Source of the DNA: Cyclaneusma minus
Lineage: Eukaryota; Ascomycota; Leotiomycetes; Marthamycetales; Marthamycetaceae
Direction: 5' to 3'
Assembly: GCA_037179335.1 (NCBI GenBank)
Contig: JAKZHN010000054.1
Span: 112,971-176,970, forward strand
Length of the DNA stretch: 64,000 nucleotides
Below the pieces are notes generated by a model. It ran no database searches. It worked only from the letters and a program-made list of their open reading frames with translations, and had not been told where the DNA came from. Below, piece by piece: positions 55,662-64,000 of this stretch. A program made the translations under genes and the position numbers. Position 1 is the first letter of the stretch. Every line of letters starts with the position of its first letter.

Positions 55662-57262
55662 CGTGGCAGATCTGCGAAGGGGGTCGATCAGTATAATAAG
55701 CAGCAGTTGAGAGCAGGTAGAAAGCAGAAGTAGTTCGAGCTGTCTCTGAAATGCAATGAAGCGGATGAGAAGTAATAAGCCGAAGAGGATAAGATGGAAC
55801 CAAGGCCATCTGAAGGCATAGGACATGCCATTTCATGTTTTGATTCCCAGCTACCTATGACGCAGATGAAACTTCACATGCCGAGAGAGCTCCAGGAGCT
55901 TTGCTTGGGCAGCTTGTAGCAATTGCATTATTGAAGACATCGTAGGGAGACTGGACTCACTGAGAGTGGAATTTTGGCAAAGCGTCGAGGTTTCCACGAG
56001 TTGTGGATGTGGTGGTGAGCCTTGGTGAGTTGAACGGGGAGAGGGATGTCCCACCGAGCCACCTAGTCCCAAAACAAGGAAGGTGGTCACGGCCAGCTTG
56101 AGCTTTGACCAATCACATGGCGCGCATCTCTCAGCTACCCAGGTAGGTACTTCTTTGCAATTGATCTTTGGAGTAATAATGGTGAGTCTCCTAAGTGATT
56201 GGAAGGTATTCCAAGTAATTGGGAATATTCGAAGTGGTTGAGAATATTTCAAGTGCCTACCTAGGAATATCCAACATAGTGCTTGGGAATCTCCAAGGTT
56301 GCTGGGAATTCCAAATGTTCATACCCGGGCAATGGAGGCCTTGCTCTCAGTCATTGGAATCGAGTCTCACAATTTGGATAAAGCCAAATGACTTGAGAAA
56401 AAGCCGAGTAGTTTAGACAGTGTAAATCATCAAGAACGCACGCAAATGATTGGAATTTGCTATAGCCTACAGTATTATGTTGTATTCTCAGCTGCCAGTT
56501 GTCGGAAACAGCCATCACCATGTCACATGAAGTGGATGTTCTCCTCGCAACTGTGGGAATTGGTGTTTTTGCAAACGAGGACCGTTTGTATACTATTTAT
56601 TTGGCGTATAAATCCAAGGCTGGAGGAGAGCTTGCCCGAGGCGCTGTCAAGCGCTTCAATCATGATTTTGCTCGGCTTGCGCTGGCAGGTGCACATTGAC
56701 AGCTCTTTTGACTTTGATCCACCTTGGCAGCTGGTGCCAGCCCAATCTCGGCTTAGCCGCTCCGCATGGATCCTCACGTTGTCTCCACGGCGCCAGCTCG
56801 CCCGGCTACTGCGAGCTCACCCTCTCAACCACCACCAGACAAGAGTGTCATCCTCGACCCGCGCCCCGACGCTACATCTCGTTGGTCTCCCTCTTTCTAC
56901 ATTATCACTACTCTGTCACTGTTGGCCTGGTACCCGATCGTCCTGTCTCAATTGGCACTGCCCGAACTCTTCTTCTGCCTATGCCGCACAGGCGGCTACT
57001 TCAGCTCTCTCTATTGTTCACTTCACACCTTCTCTTCTGCAATCTTCTCTTAAACAAAGTTTGAAACTCTCATTAATAATGTCGACAAACAGCTCCCTTC
57101 TCGCCTGCATCCGTCGACCGCCCCGGCAATCAGCTGCTGTCACTTGACGAGAAGCAAACTCCGACTCCCCTCCTGCCTCTCCCGCCGAGACGAGCGCACC
57201 ATATAGCCCAGTCCATCCTTCGGTCTTGCACCAACTTCGAGCCTCAGCGCAATCATCGAACA
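55662..57262. promoter_or_regulatory. Divergent promoter region, TspO and Ars2 genes
   Basis: 1.6 kb lie between divergent genes. 56180-56320 holds a degenerate repeat. 56700-57150 has long overlapping frames in a Pro/Ser/Leu-rich composition without family character, best read as CT-rich leader DNA upstream of Ars2. Confidence 0.45.
56180..56320. repeat. Degenerate tandem repeat related to 49165-49380
   Basis: About six units of 18-22 bp follow AAGTNATTGGGAATATTCC (for example AAGTAATTGGGAATATTCG and AAGTGGTTGAGAATATTTC). The consensus overlaps that of the 49-kb tract. Confidence 0.6.
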
Positions 57263-60202
57263 ATGGACGGCAGCTACACTTCTTACAAAGAGCCCGCGCT
57301 TGCGAGGTCCCCGACGGAGAGGTCCACCTGGAGCAGTCGTGACGATGGCCAGAGACAGGCAAGACACGAGCGTGATGATACCTTCTACCGTGGCAGATCT
57401 CCTGGTATGTGAACATGCCGCTCTTCTTCCTGCATCAAGGTGAACCAGTACTCGCGCATAGTTGCTTCGACCATGTTTATCATGTACAATGGGATTGTTA
57501 CGACAGCGTACATCTAGCAGGCCTTTTATATGTCGAGAATACATCTCGCACTTGAATTTCAGGTGCTTATTAATTCATTGCAGAGCGTGCACTCACATCT
57601 TCTTATAGGTTTCGATAGATCACGTCATAGTCGGAAGAGGTCTCGCTCGCCCACTATGGGACTCGATCGTTATGAACCTTCCGGTCGCCTCCCAAGAGAT
57701 GATTACGGAGGACCCAGAGATCGCGATGAAGGACGACGGCGTCTACCATCTCCCGGCCCGGCGAACATTGATCGTTATGTTCCTGGCCAAGACAATGGAA
57801 GTGCTCCTCTCACACACAATCCTCTGCAAGACCCGGCAAGGCTGCCATATCAAGTCGGCTTTTCTTATTTCGGCGAGTGGTGGAGGGCTAATGAGAAGAT
57901 CAAAGAGGACAAGGAGCGAGCTAAGAGTGGCCGACGAAGGGAGCCTGAGCGTGTGCGGGGCCAGCGCGAGACCCAAGAAGAGCGCGATAGAGAGAAGGCA
58001 CGTATTCAGGTGGCCTATGATGCTTACAAGGAAGAATTGCAGGCCAAGATGGCGCGAATGTTCGTCCAGGAGCACAAGAACGAACAGTGGTTCCAAGAGC
58101 GCTACTTCCCGGAAGTCCGGGACCCTCTTAAACAACAGATCAACGAATTCCGTCGCGGCAACTACACGCAATGGGAACAAGACCTAGAGTCGGGAACCTT
58201 TGACGAATTTTCCCTGGAAGGCATTCCCAAGAGCGAAAGCAATGGCGCCGGCGGTATTGTTGAGAAGGAAGAAGGCGAGACGACAGCTGTGAATGAAGTC
58301 CTTGGCGTCGGCGATCTGCTTCCTTTGAAAGGCAGCGACATTCGAGATGAGAATGCCTTTCAACCAACTCTTCTTATCAAGACTATTGCACCCCACGTGA
58401 GCCGAGAGAAGTTAGAGGCGTTCTGCAAGGAGCATCTCGGAGAGGAGGAGGGCGGTTTCAAATGGCTGAGCTTGAGTGATCCTAACCCCAGCAAACGCTA
58501 CCACAGAATCGGTTGGGTCATGCTGCATCCCGCAGCGGAGACTGCAGTCCTTGATCGACCGGAAACCCGGCATGACAATGACGGAGAAGCTGAGGATGTT
58601 GAGGTTGGTGAGGCGCCACCTGCTCCTGTCTCGACGGCCGAAAAAGCTCTGGAAGCGATCAATGGCAAGCAAGTCAAGGACGAAGTTCGAGGTGATTTCA
58701 CTTGCCATGTGGGCGTCCACGTGCCTCCTTCCATGCCCCGAAAGAAAGCTTTGTGGGACCTCTTCTCTGCTCCAGAACGCATAGAGAAGGATCTTGAACT
58801 GGCAATGCGTCTGATTACCAAATTCGAGGAAGACTTTGGCTCGGACTTTGATGCCATTAGGAAGATCGAAGAGCGAGTAGAAGACTTGAGGAGTCGAGGT
58901 GTTCTACAACCTCCCGCTCCTACTACGAAGAAGCCCAAGAAGGAACGAGACTTGGACGTCGAGATGGACGAGGGAGAAGAGGCGGAAGAGGAAGAAGAAG
59001 GTGCCGTTGAGGACGACGAAGACGTAGACGACGAAGACCTGATCGTGAAGAAAAGGCAGTTGGATCTCATGGTCGAGTACCTGCGCCGCGTCTTCAATTT
59101 CTGCTTCTTCTGTGTTTTCGAAAGTGACTCTGTTCACGAGCTTACTCGGAAATGCCCTGGTGGTCATCTCCGTCGTCCACGCGGCACCCTCACCACTGCC
59201 GGAAAGGTTGCTGCCAGAGCCAGTGCCATGGGCGAACCATTCCCTGGCAAGATCAAGAAGGAATTTGACGACAGCGATGGCATGGGATCTCCTGAAGGCG
59301 AACGAAAGCGTGCTCCTGGAATGTCCAAGTCTGAGCAGCAGTTGCAGCGAGCCTTCAACTGGGTTAGGACTTTTGAGGAAAAGATCATGCAGATCTTGGA
59401 GCCCGACTCTGCCGACGTTCGCAAGCTTGGTGGTAAGCCCACGGACGAGGCTGTTCAGGAAGAGATTGCCAAATACGTCAAGCAAGAGGATGAGCACAAG
59501 TTCAGATGCAAGGTTCCCGAGTGTACCAAGCTTTTCAAGGAGGAGCACTTCTGGAAGAAGCATGTTGAGAAGAGGCACACTGAATGGCTCGAGGGCGTCA
59601 GGCAAGAGGTATGTTGCCCCACAACACATTGGTCTTAGACTGTCTTACTCACCTTTTCACAGTTTGATCTGATCAACACATATGTTCTCGACCCCGCCCA
59701 CATCGCTCCGTCCCGCTCCGATGCCAACAGCAACGGCCACTTCCCGCCCGCCAATGGCCACATGCCCACCGGTACTCCCCGCGGTTTCAATCTGAACCAG
59801 TTCGGTCAGATGAGCATGGGCATGATGCCCGGTATGCCCGGTTTCGCAGGCTTCCCGCAGTTCTTCAATAACGCCCATGGAATGCAAGGTGCCTCTGGTT
59901 GGTCACCCGGCGGAGACGATCGTGGTGCTGGTCCTATGCGCCGAGGCGGTAACCGCATGAACAACCGCACTGGTCCGTACGATAGGAGATCGAACCCGCG
60001 ATATGGCCCTGAGACGGGCCGCTTGAGCCCTCCGCCTGGTAGTCGAGGCGGGAGGATGGGAAGCAGCGGTGGAAGGTGGGGAGACGGAGCGGCTGGCGGC
60101 GCGACGGTGGGCCCGAGGGAGGCGGTCCAGGGCAGGAGTTTGAAGAGCTATGAGGACTTGGACGCTGTTGCTGGTGGAGCGGGGAGCGAGTTGAACTACT
60201 GA
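57263..60202 (+). CDS. Ars2/SERRATE homologue (C2H2 zinc-finger RNA-biogenesis factor)
   Basis: The 893-residue nuclear protein is the counterpart of human ARS2, plant SERRATE and fission yeast Pir2, which links the cap-binding complex to RNA processing and decay. The exons are 57263-57404, 57609-59608 and 59663-60202; introns of 204 and 54 nt keep phase. The N-terminus is RS/RD-rich, with SPTMGLDRYEPSGR. The core helical region and the diagnostic block LDLMVEYLRRVFNFCFFCVF and HELTRKCPGGHLRRPR are intact. One C2H2 finger has Cys681, Cys686, His699 and His704 (FRCKVPECTKLF, KKHVEKRH). The C-terminus is Gly/Met/Arg-rich. An acidic stretch precedes the core. Confidence 0.92.
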
Positions 60203-61610
60203 ATGTTAGGAGGGAACGAGCTTGGCATTGCTTCGACGAAAGCTCACATAGCGACAAGATGGACGGCAAGTGAGGAATTTCTAGCTTTGGTGGAGAGACT
60301 CGGATATTTCTTTTTTCGAGGTTTCAATAATGCGCTGCGCCCGCCGAGTCGTCTTTGGCGGGAGAAGTCGGGTAGCAGCTATACGGTAACAGAAGGGCAG
60401 GACCAGCGGCTTATCATCAGATGCTCCAGTATCATCCAGAACAACATCACTCAGGAGGCGAGGCAGGCAGACATCGTATTGTATTTTTAGGTTTAGGCAG
60501 AACTTCAGGCATTCTCAATCAGAATAGGCGGCAATGAAATTCTTTTCTTTCAATGAATGGAAGGTGCGAGATGAGTGACTTGATGGGGTGAGTGACTTTT
60601 GCCATCTTGTTTTGGATCCTTGAGGCACCCCAGCCTGGAGACCTCATAGCCTGAGGGAAGTGATTGATTGGAATTCGAAAGTGAAGTGTATCACGAGAGC
60701 ATTTACGATGTCACACCGAGAACACGGGCTGTGCACTCTTTGGCCGATTCTGCATCTGAGGAGTGAGTGCATGCGTGTCTCCAATGCAGCGAGCGGCGTT
60801 GGCCGATGCTGGGCTGCTGGCAGGGCCATTGGGCAAAAGAACGACCGGAGCTGGGCAAGTGGTGTTCACAAGTGGGTGGCTGTGAAGCCGAAGCATGACG
60901 GCAGCGGACCGTGGATGCAGGTTTGAGGCTGCAAAAGGGGCGTTGACTGCTTGTTTCAAAAACGGGGTTCTGGCGAGGCAGAGGATTCTGAATTTCTGGG
61001 ACTGGTCCAAGTGGTGCATCTCTACTTAAGTCCGGATTCCGAAGTAGGCAGAAGAAAGTTGTGGCTCGGGTTCTTGTGGGTGTGTAAGACCGGCCACGTT
61101 TTTATCCGCCTACCCTCGCATGTAAGAATACTAACCCCGTAAATGAACGGGTAGCCTTGGTTGTACTACTTACTTGACAGCGGTAAGCGGGGATGAAGCA
61201 TGTGTGGTAGTATGGTCCTAGGGTATGAATTATCTATAAGAACTTGCTAGGTAGATAAATCCGTGGCCCCTCAGCCACACCCCCTATGCCATGGTTGTGG
61301 TCTTGTAAGTGCCAAGGGCGGCGAATATGGGCGACTGCGTGGAACGGTGAGCAACGAGGCAACCAGGCAAGATAGTTCCGTGGTTTACAGCCTCGTGGAA
61401 CTGGGTCTCGAGTCCTAAGTCCTCGAATCAAGGTGTTGCGGCGATCCGGTTCGCATGTAGCCTCGTAAGTTTGCGGGATTCTTCGAGCATGTCCTTGGGG
61501 TGGAGAATTACATAGCAACATGTCTGCATTAGCGGGCCTGTATCACGGATTCTGGGAACTCCTCCACGTCTTCTGGCCAAGACCGTGTCGCTGCCCGGAC
61601 TTGACAGTCA
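60203..61610. other. Intergenic, no gene seen
   Basis: This is the 3' flank of the Ars2 gene and further DNA of normal composition. Open frames are short and overlapping; no motif or RNA gene was found. Confidence 0.5.
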
Positions 61611-61933
61611 TCAACTTGGTAGTTGCCTCAGTCTTTGCCCAAGAGCCCCATCGTGTGAGGAATTGAGGCCAGAGCCAATGAATAGCATGCCCTTCCACTC
61701 GGTCTTCGTCTTGATTGTGGCGAGTTCAGAGTACGCCTTAGTTTCCTGGCTGGAAGCCTGATTCTCACCAAGCATTCTCGCGCTAGAAAGTGGTTGGATA
61801 CGTGTGAGGAAATCCCAGATACGGCGGAAATTGAGGTACGAAAAGTTAAATGGTTCGTTGTATCTGACGATTGGACTGGGTCCGAGGTCTTCAAGCTCCC
61901 GAGGTATAATGATCTCATAGTGATGCGGCGGTG
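61611..61933 (-). pseudogene. Unrecognised exon-like frame, probably a gene relic
   Basis: The frame from about 61933 down to 61611 reads like folded protein: YEIIIPRELEDLGPSP, then RYNEPFNFSYLNFRRIWDFL, then AYSELATIKTKTEWKGMLF. There is no ATG at its head. A good acceptor (CTGCAG) precedes it, and upstream, near 62060-62095, another frame reads VVKWTSEDFDT before a GTGAGT donor. The phases of the two pieces do not agree, so the gene may be broken by a small indel. I cannot name the family. Confidence 0.4.
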
Positions 61934-63754
61934 CCTGCAGAACATACACGGGCGGCTTAGGGTCTAGACCAATTGATGATGATGGGCAGCAGGGATATAT
62001 GCAGCGAGTATGGGAGTTGTGGATTGTCGACTGGGGAAGCGTTGAACTCACGTATCAAAGTCTTCTGACGTCCATTTAACCACTATAAACGTTTTGAAAT
62101 TGTGCTACATCCACGTCAATTAAGGCGGGTCGAAGATTATGTTTGCAAAGGAACGCTCTAGTTTTCTGCCTCGTCATTGCAAGTCAATACCTGGTCAAGG
62201 AGACTGACTGTAAGCGCGAGGCTTCCAAGCCAGGAATGGATCATCAGTCTCAGATGATGGATCCCAACCAACAAAAACTGCGGATGAAGATCTTCAATGC
62301 AAATCTCAACATTGGAAGTCATAAGCTTGCGGTGACAGTCTGGTAATAGTAGCACAGCCATTTTGCCTAGTGATTTGTTGCGTTATTTGTTGCTGTTAGG
62401 CTGCCAAATTGCCTCGTCTTGACTCATCTTGACTCTTGAGCTTGGCTTTACGGCTTTTCTATCGAGTGGGAAAAGGCTAGTAGTTGGAATGCTGAAAGCT
62501 GGTGTGTCACTAGCTAGTGTTATCCATTGAGCAGGGTAGCAACCGCCTACTTCGGACTACATGCGCAAATGAAACGGCGTGGAGACTTGCTTGTGGGGTT
62601 CTGCCAGCTCAGTTGGTCCGCGGCAGGTTCTCGAGAATGAAGAAAAACAAACCCCTGAGTACATTGGTTGCCTCGTCAGAAACCAGCGGTGGACCAGCTG
62701 AACAAGCAGATCCGACCTCGGACCATACTACAACTAGGCAGTTCTAGGCAAGTTGACGAAACACACATGCCACTGTGGCCAACCCCCTGAGAGCTTAGTT
62801 AAAATACAATTTATCGTCTGCCGCGGTTGTTTCTTGTGAAGAACTTCCATGAACTCACCGAATGCTGTTAGCAGCTAGCGCTCAAATTCTCATTTCCATG
62901 AATCCATCCCACACCAGCGTACAACTCACTAGATTCACGACGTCCGCACCGCCCCATCCCTGCTCTTCCTTATCCTATTCGCCATAAAACATGTGAACGC
63001 GGCAACCAGGGGGAGCAATATGTCGCACGAGCTTCTCGGCTGTCGCGTGCTAGTTGCCGTTGACCAACTCGCCGACTTGCTATCCTTGCGTACGACAGTG
63101 GCCTGGCGCATTCAAGGAGATGGTCATGGAGGCATAGCCTAAGTTCCTGATCTCCTGAAAACTGTCACATCCAATCGATACCTTGGCATAGGAGACGTCA
63201 CCCTCAGACGCCGCCCTCCGCCACAACCTACATCGTTGTCGATCAAGGACAGCGAGCCAACGTATGCGCATGGTCGACATGAGACCGCCACGACCCAATG
63301 CCCTCATACAACCCTCCAGACCTGACGACTCGCCTTATTCCTGGGGCGTGGGGGGCGCGAGGGCGTGCTGTCTCGTCACGAAGTATGGCTCACTCGCGGG
63401 CGCTCGAGGGATGGTATGCGACGACCGTCAACGTATAAGTTCCTGCCTCATCCACCATCAAAACATCTCTTCTGAATCAGCATTCCTGCTATCATATTCG
63501 CCAGTTCTCCGGCTTCTCAGCACTTCGATAGCCATCCAAGATCTCCAACATCATACGCAACTGCCTACTCAGTCCACCGCCAAGTTAGCAAACTTCCCCA
63601 AAACCGAAGATCATCACAAGCACCCACGAAAAGAAAGAAGACCCACTAGAAGACAGAGACACTTACGCTTCCGCTACATGTAAGCCCAGTGTCGCTCACC
63701 AAAAAGCCAACAAGTGTTTTGACTAACGCCGTTCTTGTTTAGCCATCAGCCACC
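61934..63754. other. Intergenic, no gene seen
   Basis: Apart from the relic's upstream piece, only short frames are present. The last part resembles a 5' leader: a GTAAGC-like donor at 63680 and a CTAAC branch plus TTTAG acceptor at about 63722-63742 could form a 5'-UTR intron for a gene starting at 63755. Confidence 0.4.
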
Positions 63755-64000
63755 ATGAGTTCCAAAGGTCCCAAACGACCTGCATCGCCTGCCCCTCGCG
63801 ACCCTGTAAGTTGCTATACTCCCCAATAGCTGCTTCGACAACGAAGTAGTGACTTTGGAACAATCACTTACATTGTACAGTCCTACGGGAAGTGATCCCG
63901 CCGCTTCTGTTCCTGCTAGGCGCCGCGGCCTGATGAGACGACGCCGGGGATTTCTGCTGTCTTGATGATGGAAGAATGCGGGGTTGGAATGGTGGTTGGA
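63755..64000 (+). CDS. Possible gene start at window edge
   Basis: ATG 63755 lies in a good context (CCACCATGAG) just behind an apparent 5'-UTR intron. It reads MSSKGPKRPASPAPRDP and then meets a GTAAGT donor at 63806. An acceptor TACAG follows near 63878-63882, but reading on in phase gives only SYGK and a stop. Either the product is a 21-residue peptide, or the acceptor lies beyond the window. The gene is unrecognised. Confidence 0.3.

Noticed and set aside
56696..57147. Ser/Leu/Pro-rich frames before the Ars2 gene
   Set aside because: Three overlapping frames with the same composition, no family match; they fit a CT-rich leader better.

Overview
The window is nuclear DNA of a filamentous ascomycete (Pezizomycotina). 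The evidence is short GT-AG introns of about 48-100 nt, dense intron-poor genes on both strands, fungus-restricted proteins (APSES regulator StuA, Cut12-type spindle pole protein, Cgr1, 2EXR-like protein) and a long C-poor, G-poor block of the kind left by repeat-induced point mutation (RIP). Leotiomycetes or a related class would fit, but nothing here fixes the class.

Layout. 1-8770 is a gene-free AT-rich block with degraded repeats, an AT microsatellite, a 34-copy 9-bp array in three pure blocks (3687-3992), a small GC-rich island (6425-6496) and one protein-like relic (7866-8114). 9596-14767 holds a divergent pair: a mitochondrial cytosolic-type phospholipase A2 and the exocyst subunit Exo70. 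15613-21625 holds five related copies of an unrecognised small charged protein, three with an intact start and full-length frame, one internally shortened and one without a start codon. They share flanks and a two-part promoter element. 21803-28525 holds a DHA1 MFS exporter, an OTU deubiquitinase, a TPMT-family methyltransferase and an SDR oxidoreductase. 29974-32406 is stuA, followed by a roughly 9-kb stretch without any gene I can support. 41285-42747 is a single-BRCT protein. 42748-46677 is a repeat- and relic-rich stretch (24-bp repeats, coiled-coil fragment, beheaded gene start, 2EXR remnant). 46678-60202 is an ordinary housekeeping run: Cut12-like protein, frameshifted APH-type kinase, a small H/NC protein, Cgr1, mitochondrial ornithine carrier, TspO/MBR protein and Ars2/SERRATE. 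60203-64000 has only a relic and a possible gene start at the edge.

The housekeeping genes do not form a pathway. Most are in divergent or convergent pairs, as is usual in these fungi. The part that stands out is the five-copy family at 15.6-21.6 kb: the copies share an N-terminal core, some share a C-terminal module and 3' flanks, and three share the arrangement AGAACAAG-N14-CGAACAAT upstream of the start. I do not recognise the family, and its function is unknown.

All exon boundaries were worked out by hand from splice consensus, reading phase and family conservation. No search or transcript data were available.
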